Assembly (NCBI GenBank): GCA_963763575.1
Contig: CAVXPD010000018.1
Location: forward strand, 1-64,000
DNA: 64,000 nucleotides
Reading direction: 5' to 3'
Origin: Bog-473 sp963763575
Lineage (GTDB): Bacteria; Actinomycetota; Acidimicrobiia; Acidimicrobiales; RAAP-2
Positions 8,991 through 16,374 of this stretch are shown here, one piece after another; the stretch's first letter is position 1; each line of letters starts with the position of its first letter. The notes beneath the pieces were generated by a model. It did no database searches and was not told the DNA's origin. It was given only the letters and a program-made list of their open reading frames with translations. The translations under genes and the position numbers were made by a program.

Positions 8991-9020
8991 CTCAGAGAAT
9001 ACTCTGAGTGTATATATCCA
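8991..9020 (-). promoter_or_regulatory. PadR operator palindrome and promoter
   Basis: CTCAGAG (8991-8997) AATA CTCTGAG (9002-9008) is a perfect 7-bp inverted repeat, two bases from the padR start codon. Next to it lies an AT-rich stretch (TATATA, about 9011-9016) that could serve as the -10 on the minus strand. A repressor here would block initiation, consistent with autoregulation; inference from position and symmetry. Confidence 0.5.
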
Positions 9021-9037
9021 GTCAATAGGTCGTCGAT

Positions 9038-9600
9038 TTCGGTTGGGTAGCCTTCCTCGAGACCAAGCGCACGGTGGCCGTAGTGGTGCACGAGCACGTG
9101 GCCGACGACATTCGGGCGGGATGGGACAACCATCTCGAGTTCGCACGCGAGAATCCGAACTTCTACAAGCTGATGTGGTCACTCGGGGATTGGAGGGAAC
9201 AGCGCGTCCTTCCACAACGCCTACCAGATGCTCCGAGAGCGGATGGAGCTTGGCGCGGGACGCGGTCAGTTGCCTGTGTCTGCCGACCGGGCGGCACAAA
9301 TGGTATGGCCGCGAGACTCGCGCCGCATTGTCGGCCATTTCGCAGCCCGAATTGTTCGGCGACGACGCCTTCGCTTCGCAGTTGCGCGAGGCAGTTATCG
9401 CTGCAGTCACTGTGGCTGACCCCTCACCGATCAGTACCAGCCGGCTAACCGAAGCTAACGCGCCGTCGGCCGCGGCCGCGGCAGCGACGCTGAAGAGCAA
9501 GCTCACTGTCGAAGACTCGCCGCTCACAGCACCTGAGCAGCAGCTCATGCAGCAGTGGCTCACGGCAATTGCAGATGGCGTTCCTCGATCGGAGTCGTGA
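9038..9600 (+). pseudogene. TetR regulator, C-terminal remnant
   Basis: Three reading frames in order give one TetR C-terminal domain: AGWDNHLEFARENPNFYKLMWS in the first, SFHNAYQMLRERMELGAGRGQLPVSADRAAQMVW in the second, then AALSAISQPELFGDDAFASQLREAVIAAV and LTAPEQQLMQQWLTAIADG in the third, ending at 9600. At least two frame breaks are needed and the N-terminal helix-turn-helix is missing: the homology starts right beside the PadR promoter. The arrival or rearrangement of the PadR operon may have removed the 5' end. Confidence 0.6.
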
Positions 9601-9703
9601 AATGAGGAAGCCTAGCGATGTCATCTCACCGACGTGTAGCTGTCAACCTCCGGGATATGTCGCTGGTCTTAGCAAGGCATCGTCAATGACGTACTGCCTG
9701 GTG

Positions 9704-10084
9704 TCAAAACATCCCGTTCGTGTTGGCGGCGTTCTCGGGAACCTCCTGGATGACGTCCCAGTGCTCAACGACCTTGCCGCCTTCCAATCGGAAGAAATCT
9801 GCCAGTGCACGGCCGGGTTGGCCCGGCTCCAAGACGAGGTGCGAGTGCGTTGCGACCATGTCACCCTCCGCGATTACTCGTTTGATTTCAAGGGTGAGGT
9901 TTGGATGCTCGGATCTCAGCCACGTCACGAACCCGATGAAGGCCTCAGGACCGTTTGCGGCATCGGGGTTGTGCTGGATGTACCGATCTCCGAAGTGATC
10001 GACAACTGCCTTTTCGGGGTTTCCCTCAAACGCTGTCTGGTAGTAGTCCACAACGACACGCTTGTTTGTCTCTAGGTCCGACAT
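9704..10084 (-). CDS. SnoaL-like / NTF2-fold protein
   Basis: 126 residues: KRVVVDYYQTAFEGNPEKAVVDHFGDRYIQHNP, then FIGFVTWLRSEHPNLTLEIKRVIAEGDMVATHSHL and GGKVVEHWDVIQEVPE. This is the 'predicted SnoaL-like aldol condensation-catalysing' group of the NTF2 fold, cytoplasmic cone-shaped proteins that bind small hydrophobic molecules. ATG 10084 has GGAGG just upstream. It lies downstream of, and on the same strand as, the TetR gene at 10198, so the two may be cotranscribed. The substrate is unknown. Confidence 0.85.
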   Translation of the reverse strand: MSDLETNKRVVVDYYQTAFEGNPEKAVVDHFGDRYIQHNPDAANGPEAFIGFVTWLRSEHPNLTLEIKRVIAEGDMVATHSHLVLEPGQPGRALADFFRLEGGKVVEHWDVIQEVPENAANTNGMF

Positions 10085-10197
10085 GGATCCTCCATGCTCA
10101 GGTTTCATATGATCCGACGACCGCACTGGCAAGAGGCATGTCGTGAGAGCGGTGCTCGTCGACGCTCAGGACGTCGTTGCCGCGACTGCCATTGATC

Positions 10198-10830
10198 TCA
10201 TTCGAGGCCGGCTTGAACGAAGCGAATCACCCGGTCCACGAGTTCGAGCAGTTCGGCGGCGCTCGGTGGAGCCGTTAGGGCCTGTGCTTCATCGCTCTCG
10301 TAGAGCTCGCGCAAGCCAGCGACCGCCGCTAACGCCGCTAGACGCGGGATCAGGCTGTTTCCGGACTGACCGACGTCATGCCCTATGGCATCTGCGATGG
10401 CGCGCTCGAAAGGGTAATAGCCCGCGCGAGCGCGACCTCGAAGCTCGGGTTCGTTGTTGATGATGTGCGCTCGCAAGGCGCGCCGCTCCCAGAAGCGCAC
10501 CTCCATCTCGGACCCGTTGGTTTCAGCGCCTGTCATCGTGGTTGCCATCCAGTCACGCAGCGCTTCAAGCGCGGATTCGTGCGGTCGTCGGGCTGACAGA
10601 CGTTCGCTCAGGCTGTCGAGCGTGAACGGTTCGGCATCGAGGAGTAACTCTTCCTTGGCCGGGAAGTGCACCGTCACAGTTCTTGGTGCGACCTCGGCCC
10701 GTTCCGCTATGTCGTTGATCGTGGTCTCGCGATAGCCACGCTCGGCAAAGAGTTCGAAAGCGGCCATCTGGATCGCCTGCCGCGTTCGCCTCTTTCGTCG
10801 CTCCTGTCGATCAACCACCTCTGTGGGCAT
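10198..10830 (-). CDS. TetR family transcriptional regulator
   Basis: 210 residues with a Lys/Arg-rich N-terminus and a clear HTH (RQAIQMAAFELFAERGYRETTINDIAERAEVAPRTVTVHFPAKEEL), followed by an all-helical ligand domain that includes a MftR-like C-terminal region (LAALAAVAGLRELYESDE). It is divergent from the SnoaL-like gene at 10902; the shared promoter region contains short palindromes between a -35 and a -10, the classic place for a TetR operator. It probably represses 10902-11369 and possibly itself. Confidence 0.9.
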   Translation of the reverse strand: MPTEVVDRQERRKRRTRQAIQMAAFELFAERGYRETTINDIAERAEVAPRTVTVHFPAKEELLLDAEPFTLDSLSERLSARRPHESALEALRDWMATTMTGAETNGSEMEVRFWERRALRAHIINNEPELRGRARAGYYPFERAIADAIGHDVGQSGNSLIPRLAALAAVAGLRELYESDEAQALTAPPSAAELLELVDRVIRFVQAGLE

Positions 10831-10843
10831 GCAACCATCCTAC

Positions 10844-10896
10844 TTGACAAGCATTAGTACTAGTATAGTATTATTACTACCCTAGCATATAGGAGG
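10844..10896 (+). promoter_or_regulatory. sigma70-type promoter with operator palindromes and RBS
   Basis: -35 TTGACA (10844-10849), 16-bp spacer, -10 TAGTAT (10866-10871), ribosome-binding site AGGAGG (10891-10896), ATG at 10902. TAGTACTA (10855-10862) is a perfect palindrome inside the spacer and TAGTA-TTAT-TACTA (10866-10879) a second one over the -10 and start. The overlap suggests repression by the divergent TetR protein. Confidence 0.65.
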
Positions 10897-10901
10897 TATC
10901 C

Positions 10902-11369
10902 ATGCCAGGCTTCATCTCTGACAGTCCGCTCGCCCGTGACCTAATCCGGATCGGCAACGAAGCGATCGCTCGTGAGGACGACGCCGAGCTCCGTGCCTAT
11001 TTCTCCGAGGACTACGTCTTCCATGGGCCGGACGGCGACCTGAGCTTCGATGAACTGTGCGCGTACTTCGCGTCCTTGCGGGACGCCTTTGGTGGTTTGC
11101 GACTCGTGCGAGAGCAGATCATCGTGGACGGCAATTTCTTGGCAGCACGCACAACGTTCTCCGGTGACTTCATCGGACTCTTCACCTACTCGCCCATCGG
11201 CCCAGTCGAGCCCACTGGGCAACACCTCGAGTGGGAAGTGATCGGTATCTTCAGATACGACGACGAGGGCCGGCTGGCCGAGGAATGGGTGCAGACCGAC
11301 TTCCGCAGCTTCTTGACCAAGTTGGACGTGACGACGACGGAGTCCGCCCGAGAGGCAACGCACGCATAA
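10902..11369 (+). CDS. SnoaL-like ester cyclase family protein
   Basis: 155 residues of the NTF2 fold: LARDLIRIGNEAIAREDDAELRAYFSEDYVFHGPDGDLSFDEL, EQIIVDGNFLAARTTFSGDF, then HLEWEVIGIFRYDDEGRLAEEWVQTDFRSFL. The pattern is that of SnoaL-like polyketide-cyclase-related proteins often placed beside TetR regulators as small-molecule binding or detoxifying proteins. The start has an excellent AGGAGG site and a strong promoter in front. Catalytic function is not shown by sequence. Confidence 0.85.
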   Translation: MPGFISDSPLARDLIRIGNEAIAREDDAELRAYFSEDYVFHGPDGDLSFDELCAYFASLRDAFGGLRLVREQIIVDGNFLAARTTFSGDFIGLFTYSPIGPVEPTGQHLEWEVIGIFRYDDEGRLAEEWVQTDFRSFLTKLDVTTTESAREATHA

Positions 11370-12109
11370 ATCGTCCCTAGCTCGTGACCTTCGGTGGCGA
11401 ACCCGGAGGTAGCCCAAAGTGGGGAGTTACTCGGGACTCAGGCGGTGGCGCGCCCATATTGAGCAGGCGCGTGCCCTATGCAGTGCGTATGCAGGCTGCC
11501 CTGACCCGCTACTTCGTCGGGTCTATAACCCGAAGGGTGCGTGATGGTCCAGAACCCCCGCCACTCAGAGGCCCACAGATCAGAACCGGTCCGATGGCTC
11601 GGCTCTTGTGTCCGGAGGGCCTGGGTGCGCTTCCTCGCTAAGACAAGTGTGGGCCGCGACGGTCGTCGCGCACCAGACTGTGTTCCGGTGAAAGGTTCGC
11701 TCACGAGTTCGCCGGTGAAGCCCTGGTCCAGCGACGATCCGATCACCAGCATCCGGGTGTACTCGACGTGACGATCGATGACTCGCGCGTTACGCGGCGG
11801 TCCAGATCGAGGGCGAACCCGTCGGCGAATGGCTCGCCGGGCGCTTGGTCGTCATCGCAGGTCATACCAGAAGAAGCTGATCCGAGAGACTCTCGAGCCG
11901 GTGCTCCGCATTGTCCCAGTCGATTGGTGGCGGCAACGTTGGGGCACCGTGTGCCCTCACCGCTTCAACGGCGGGAGCATTGGAACGGTACTCGACGGGG
12001 CTTAGCCCAATGGGTCGCCCTTGGCGCTCGGTGTCCCGAATTCGTCGGTCGTCACGTCTGTGGACGCAGATGGAGGAGGGAGATCGCTCGCGGATCTCTT
12101 GACCGTGCC
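11370..12109. other. 740 bases without a recognisable gene
   Basis: Contains the first tRNA-derived repeat (11517-11592). Beyond it only short frames are open. One frame near 11795-11880 reads AAVQIEGEPVGEWLAGRLVV before a stop, which might be a scrap of a former gene, but no family is recognised. The remainder looks like decayed DNA. Confidence 0.4.
11517..11592 (+). repeat. tRNA-Met-like 3'-half repeat, copy A
   Basis: TCGGG-TCTATAA-CCCGA (anticodon arm of an initiator-type tRNA with a damaged CTCATAA loop) followed by AGG, a degraded T-arm, then CCCCCGCCACTCAGAGG and a tail with AGATCAGAACCGGTCC. The acceptor end and downstream tail match copies C, E and F; the T-arm has decayed. No 5' tRNA half precedes it. 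Confidence 0.55.
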
Positions 12110-12583
12110 CTATGCATCAACTGATACGGCTTGTGCTTCATCTCGCGCACAAAGTGTCTTCCAACAGCTCCGCAACAGCCTCGCGCTATCGAACTCCTCA
12201 GCGATGTAGCGGCCGAGCAGTTCTCCAGTCTCAATGTCGATTGTGTGGTCCTTGAAGACCGTGTCGAAGTAGGCAAGGTCCTTGTCGAGCTCGTGTAAGC
12301 CGAGCTTCTCGATCTTTTCTCTGTCCGAGAGATCTGAGGTCGCTACCCCATACCGCTCCTCGGTGACGTACTCTCCCTTTTCGCGCACGCCGAACCCGAG
12401 TTCGCTGAGACGTTTGGCGAAGCTCATTCCGTGTTCGCCTTCCCGCCATGAGACTGTCTGGAGAACTGCCTTTACCTCCGGGTCGTCGGTCTTCACGATC
12501 CACGCCTGGAGATAGCGGTGAGCCTTCGCCTCGTTCAGGGCGATCGCATTCAAGAGCGACAGGTAGCTGGGTTTGTCGGACAT
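12110..12583 (-). CDS. ferritin-like domain protein
   Basis: 157 residues, all helical: LLNAIALNEAKAHRYLQAWIVK, VLQTVSWREGEHGMSFAKRLSELGFGV, KIEKLGLHE, then IDIETGELLGRYIAEEFDSARLLRSCW. Glu and His of a ferritin-type four-helix bundle (NE, EGEHG, EL, EE) are present at the expected spacing, as in short rubrerythrin-like proteins of Actinobacteria. They usually bind a di-iron centre and handle peroxide or iron, though activity has not been assigned for this subgroup. ATG 12583 has an AGG-rich ribosome-binding site; longer starts are unsupported. Confidence 0.75.
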   Translation of the reverse strand: MSDKPSYLSLLNAIALNEAKAHRYLQAWIVKTDDPEVKAVLQTVSWREGEHGMSFAKRLSELGFGVREKGEYVTEERYGVATSDLSDREKIEKLGLHELDKDLAYFDTVFKDHTIDIETGELLGRYIAEEFDSARLLRSCWKTLCARDEAQAVSVDA

Positions 12584-13187
12584 CCTCGGCCTCCAATTCG
12601 GAGCAACTAATTGAATCTCGCTGAACGATCCCACGTCGGCCACTTGGGAGCAAGCGCCTCTGATCCGGTCGTTGTCAAAGTCTTCGGGCCGATTCAGGCC
12701 GGCTGAGGAATCGCTCCTGGCCCGAGCCGTCGGCGGAGATCCGCCTCGAACACCCTCACGGCGGCGCCGGCCTGCCGTTGCTTGAGCCGCTGTCTTAGGG
12801 CGATTTCCGACAGACGGGTGGGACGCCGAGCGGGAGTTGGGCCGGTTGAGCGTGCGAGCGCTTTGTCGAACCAGAGCAGGAGCCCTGATTGAGCGGTACC
12901 AAATGCGCCATCGGTCGACTAGTCCTGACCGGCGGCGTAGCCGTCCAGCGTGACAACGGAAATTATGTACCCGGAGCTTGGAGGTCATTGTCTCCTTCGT
13001 GGTGTCGGATCACCACCGGCATCAGGGCGGGCTCGCCGGGTCCGACTTCTCGCCAGATCGACTCCAGTGATCGAACAGCTCGGCCAAGCGAACCGAACTC
13101 GGCGCGGAGGCGGGCTGGTCCCCCTGCCCGTTCGCCCGGGCCTCCCTGCTCGGCAAAAGACTCCATCCCAGGAGCGAAAAAGATAGG
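12584..13187. other. 600 bases without a firm gene
   Basis: On the minus strand around 12705-12895 one frame reads FDKALARSTGPTPARRPTRL and LRQRLKQRQAGAAVRVFEAD before a TGA. Its composition looks protein-like but I recognise no family and no start is visible, so it may be a fragment. The rest holds no clear gene or hairpin. Confidence 0.3.
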
Positions 13188-13224
13188 CAAACGATATAGA
13201 CAAACAATATAGATGGCCTATACT
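13188..13224 (+). promoter_or_regulatory. marR promoter with tandem repeat
   Basis: CAAACGATATAGA (13188-13200) and CAAACAATATAGA (13201-13213) are adjacent 13-bp direct repeats. TATACT (13219-13224) is a good -10, seven bases before the ATG at 13232, implying a leaderless transcript. The repeats cover the -35 region and are candidate binding sites for MarR itself or an activator. Confidence 0.5.
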
Positions 13225-13231
13225 AATCGGT

Positions 13232-13738
13232 ATGAGCCCAAAGCGTGCCGCCACAAAAGGGCCATCGAGCACCCGTGGCCCGATGGCGATTGGCGAAATT
13301 CTCCTCGGGCTCTCTGCATCTGCGATAGCTCGCACGCCCCGCGAGATGAGTCTCACTGCTTTGTCGACGCTGGCCACATTGGACCGATCCGGGCCTCGCC
13401 GTATTACGGACCTGGCCACGGTAGAGGGCGTCACCCAGCCTTCGATGACCGCCCTCGTGAGGGGATTGGAACGATCAGGGTTTGTCGAGCGACTCACGGA
13501 CGCCACCGACAAGAGGGTGGTCCTGGTCGCCATTACCGCCAGTGGGTCTCGCTACATCCGAGGCCGTCGTCGAGCGGGCGCGGAGGAGTTTGCCCTTCTA
13601 ATCGACAAACTCCCGGCTGACGAACGCAAAGCTCTGACCGACGCATCAACCGCCCTCAAGCATCTCCTCGAGCTCGACAAAAAACAACGAGACCCGGCTG
13701 CATGGCAGGTGGACGAACGCTCCAGTGGAGGGGCGTGA
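13232..13738 (+). CDS. MarR family transcriptional regulator
   Basis: 168 residues with the winged-helix core LTALSTLATLDRSGPRRITDLATVEGVTQPSMTALVRGLERSGFVERLTDATDKRVVLVAIT, in which the DxRxxxv wing (DATDKRVVLV) is recognisable, and a C-terminal dimerisation helix. No divergent partner gene exists; the universal stress gene follows 138 bases downstream on the same strand. The regulon and ligand are unknown. ATG 13232 is supported by a -10 hexamer placed for leaderless transcription. Confidence 0.88.
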   Translation: MSPKRAATKGPSSTRGPMAIGEILLGLSASAIARTPREMSLTALSTLATLDRSGPRRITDLATVEGVTQPSMTALVRGLERSGFVERLTDATDKRVVLVAITASGSRYIRGRRRAGAEEFALLIDKLPADERKALTDASTALKHLLELDKKQRDPAAWQVDERSSGGA

Positions 13739-13876
13739 TGAAGAGAGAACAGCGCACCCCCGCAAGTGCTTTGCGCAAACTGAGGGCGATTGCTCCGGTG
13801 TGCATCGTCTCCCACAGGAGGAATTTGGTCGATGCTCGAGCTCGCGGAGGCTGATACGGCGACAGGAGGTTGCATC

Positions 13877-14365
13877 GTGATGAGAGCCATTCAAACTAGA
13901 CACGAAATGGCCGGAAACAACGCGTCAAGTCACGTCGGTGCCACGATCGTTGTCGGCGTCGATGGATCAGCACCGAGTTGGGATGCGTTTGCCTGGGCCG
14001 CCGGTGAGGCAGTGAGAAATAGTGGCCGAATCGTCGCCGTCTTCGCCACGCCGGTGATCGAACCGGGGGAGGCGCTTGGGAGCTCAGCGCCGCTCGGGTA
14101 TGCGTTCGCCTCGGACGACAGGGACCAGATGGCTGAGGAGCTGGCGGCCGAAGTGGCCAGGCGGGCTGACACGCTCGGCGTCGAGGCGAGATTCATGAGG
14201 CGGTCCGGTGATGCGCCGCATGTACTCGCCGAAGTAGCGCGGTGTCAACACGCCGATCTCATGGTCGTCGGCCGGTCGGCGAAAATGCTGCACCGGCTTA
14301 TCGGGTCGGTCGGACGCCGCCTCGTGCTTAAACACGATGGTCCGGTGACTGTGGTGGTGCCTTGA
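13877..14365 (+). CDS. universal stress protein, UspA family
   Basis: About 162 residues forming one Usp domain: ATIVVGVDGSAPSWDAFAWAAGEAV at the N-terminus, a variable middle, then HADLMVVGRSAKMLHRLIGSVGRRLVLKHDGPVTVVVP. The ATP-binding pattern G-2x-G-9x-G(S/T) appears as VGRSAKMLHRLIGSVG, with the first Gly followed by the expected spacing, so nucleotide binding is plausible. GTG 13877 or ATG 13880 are both in frame; AGGAGG at 13864-13869 suits the GTG. Longer upstream frames lack initiation signals. Confidence 0.85.
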   Translation: MMRAIQTRHEMAGNNASSHVGATIVVGVDGSAPSWDAFAWAAGEAVRNSGRIVAVFATPVIEPGEALGSSAPLGYAFASDDRDQMAEELAAEVARRADTLGVEARFMRRSGDAPHVLAEVARCQHADLMVVGRSAKMLHRLIGSVGRRLVLKHDGPVTVVVP

Positions 14366-14608
14366 GGGTGCCGACGTCGCACGACCAGCTGCGGGAATTT
14401 CTCACAGCAGTGCACCTCCAGCTGGATTGAAAGGCGGGAGCTACCACAAAGTCCTCATACGTCGTGGACCCGACACGAAGACCAGCGTTGACTGAGGGAG
14501 ACGGGACGGGTCCCTTTATGAAGCACGGGAGATTTCAACCGCGAACTCATGCGATGAGGTCTGCAACGCCATATCGAAACGACGAAACCAAAGAAGGCAA
14601 GGTAAACC

Positions 14609-15055
14609 ATGAGCAATACCGAACTACTCAACATGGATCTCGAGGTTCATATCGTCGCCGTCACCGACATCGACCGGGCCAGAGCGTTCTACGAGCAACT
14701 GGGTTGGAGGCTTGACGATGACGTTGCGCCGCTCGACGGGCTCCGCATCGTCCAGCTCACACCGCCCGGATCGGGGACTTCCATCACCTTCGGGAAGGGA
14801 CTCACCACGGCCGCGCCAGGATCGACCCAAGGCGCACTCGTTGTCTCCGACATAAAGGCGGCCCATGACGAGCTGGTCGGCCGTGGCATCGACGTGAGCG
14901 ACGTATGGCATGGCCCACCGTTCCCCCCCGAAGCGCGTCAGCCTGGACCCGACCCAGAGCGCACGAGCTACGGGTCGTTCTGCTCTTTCTGCGATCCCGA
15001 CGCCAATCTGTGGCTCATACAGGAGGTCACCACGCGGCTCCCAGGCCGGGAGTGA
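14609..15055 (+). CDS. VOC family (glyoxalase-like) protein
   Basis: 148 residues with one vicinal-oxygen-chelate module: EVHIVAVTDIDRARAFYEQLGWRLDDD, then GTSITFGKGL, ALVVSDIKAAHDELVGRGIDVSDVWHGPP and YGSFCSFCDPDANLWLIQEV. Two beta-alpha-beta-beta-beta units form a metal site in this fold; the typical H-E pair is represented by H (EVHIV) and E (IQEV). Proteins like this serve as lyases, dioxygenases or antibiotic-binding proteins; no closer call can be made. It has an AAGGTAA-type upstream site and stands alone. Confidence 0.85.
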   Translation: MSNTELLNMDLEVHIVAVTDIDRARAFYEQLGWRLDDDVAPLDGLRIVQLTPPGSGTSITFGKGLTTAAPGSTQGALVVSDIKAAHDELVGRGIDVSDVWHGPPFPPEARQPGPDPERTSYGSFCSFCDPDANLWLIQEVTTRLPGRE

Positions 15056-15143
15056 TTACCGTGTCGCGGGCATCGATTGCAACATCGTCGCTCGCTTATA
15101 CAAGAGAAGAGCCAGGGCATACTCGGAGTCATGGCTGCATCGC

Positions 15144-15256
15144 CAGATGATTTTGCCAAGGCGGGGGTTCGACTCCCGTGCCGTCAGCTGCTTCGTAGCT
15201 CAAGGACATAACGAGCCTGTGGTCCCAGGCAGGCGATCAAACTCCGCAGTATTAGG
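15144..15256 (+). pseudogene. decayed tRNA genes (two tRNA-like sequences)
   Basis: 15144-15186 carries a tRNA 3' half: GCCAAGGC variable region, a T-arm built on GTTCGAC, and GTGCCGTCA as acceptor end. 15187-15256 looks like a whole decayed tRNA: acceptor GCTGC (15187-15191) pairs with GCAGT (15246-15250), D-arm GTAGCTCAA...GAGC is intact, and the anticodon arm GCCTG/CAGGC closes a six-base loop TGGTCC, one base short. The T-arm (GATCAAACTCC) is degraded. Neither should be functional. They lie directly upstream of tRNA-Met-like copy B. Confidence 0.45.
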
Positions 15257-15291
15257 TAGGTCACGAAATCACCCGGCGGACGGTCGACCCC

Positions 15292-15365
15292 AGGTCTCAT
15301 AATCCGAAGGTCGGAGGTTCAAATCCTCCCGCCGCCACGAAGTGATGCGCCGGGAAGGGCCGGCC
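15292..15365 (+). repeat. tRNA-Met-like 3'-half repeat, copy B
   Basis: The best-preserved copy: CTCATAA loop, ATCCGAAGG, a paired T-arm (GGAGG TTCAAAT CCTCC) and GCCGCCAC acceptor end, followed by a tail ending GGGAAGGGCCGGCC. The upstream half does not pair with the anticodon or acceptor stems, so only the 3' half is tRNA. Confidence 0.65.
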
Positions 15366-15476
15366 GCACGAGACGGCCTGCTGCCCGGAGATTCGTATGG
15401 GTCGACCGTGACGAATGACAAACGAGGTCAGCCCAGGGCCATCTCCGGCGCATGCAGCACATACGCGACCAGTGCC
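15366..15476. other. intergenic after copy B
   Basis: No gene recognised; short GC-rich stretch up to the convergent membrane protein gene. Confidence 0.3.
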
Positions 15477-16019
15477 CTAGTTCCATGCCGCGGATTCACG
15501 ATGCGCTGCCACATCTTCACCTGATCCATGCTGGGAGGTCCTGCTGGCCGAGGCGGGTGCCAGCAGGAGTCGGCGGCCATGCGAGATACCGTAGGCGGCG
15601 ATTGCCACCAGCAGTCCCTCAACGAAGAGGGCCGCCATCCCCAGCGTGCAGGACCAGTTACCGACGTCCACGTTGTCGAGGGGTGTGCTGAACATCCGAG
15701 TGAAGACGTAGCCGCCGATGACCGCGAGCCCAAGCCCGGCAACCGGCAGCCACAAGTACACGGAGGAGGCTGTTCCTCTCACGAGGTGCGCGCCGACAGC
15801 CACAGCGGCGACGATCAGCGCGATGTAGGCGACGCCGAGTAGCGGGGTCTGCTGAAAGGTCGGCACGAGCTGCACGACGTGGATTACGGCGATTCCGAGC
15901 AGCATCCCGATTCCGGTCGCACGGAGGATGGCGTGCGTGACCGCAGCTGACGACGGATCGACGCCCGGGGGTGGGGTCGGCTGGATCGCGTGCTCGCGGG
16001 AGAGCAGAGAAATTGACAT
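15477..16019 (-). CDS. small polytopic membrane protein
   Basis: 180 residues with about four membrane helices: ATGIGMLLGIAVIHVVQLVPTF, GVAYIALIVAAVAVGAHLV, YLWLPVAGLGLAVIGGYVFTRMF and LGMAALFVEGLLVAIAAYGIS. The short cytoplasmic tail is rich in Ser, His and Glu. Similar four-helix proteins occur singly in Actinobacteria without known function. ATG 16019 is preceded by AAAGGA at a suitable distance, better than the longer upstream start. It could be cotranscribed with the genes at 16375-18070 but a 350-base gap separates them. Confidence 0.7.
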   Translation of the reverse strand: MSISLLSREHAIQPTPPPGVDPSSAAVTHAILRATGIGMLLGIAVIHVVQLVPTFQQTPLLGVAYIALIVAAVAVGAHLVRGTASSVYLWLPVAGLGLAVIGGYVFTRMFSTPLDNVDVGNWSCTLGMAALFVEGLLVAIAAYGISHGRRLLLAPASASRTSQHGSGEDVAAHRESAAWN

Positions 16020-16374
16020 TGGGTCTGGTTCCTTTCTAGCGATGGTCCGTGACGCCGCCGCAACGATGGTCCGGGAATGTGCAGCGGCGAAGTGAGATAG
16101 CACTTCGAGTTACATCCGGTGAGGGTGGGTTCAATCCACCGGAACAACGGTCGCCAGCTTCGCAACCGGAGAACGGACTACGTCCATCAGCTCATTTTCA
16201 TCGATCGTCTCCCTCTCGGGAGAAGCTCGATCACTGCGTCCAGGGAGTGCCGGCATTCGGTCAGTAGATCGTTGGCCCGCGCGGGCCGGCGCCGGGGGCC
16301 TCAGGGCATCGAACGCGCCCGCGAGACGTCAGAGCGCGGGCCCGATGTGAGCAAATGGGTCGGACCTCTGTAGC
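16020..16374. other. intergenic, about 355 bases
   Basis: Lies between two minus-strand membrane protein genes. CGCGCGGGCCGGCGC-like GC-rich segments around 16270-16330 (for example GGCCCGCGCGGGCC at 16272-16285, a self-complementary stretch) could form a hairpin terminator for the upstream gene, but no T-tract follows. No gene recognised. Confidence 0.35.

Noticed and set aside
7751..9133. Long minus-strand frame (460 codons) extending the ABC ATPase through the PadR gene
   Set aside because: The first ~220 codons are Arg/Pro-rich shadow of the PadR gene; the ATPase starts at 8467 with an ATGA overlap.
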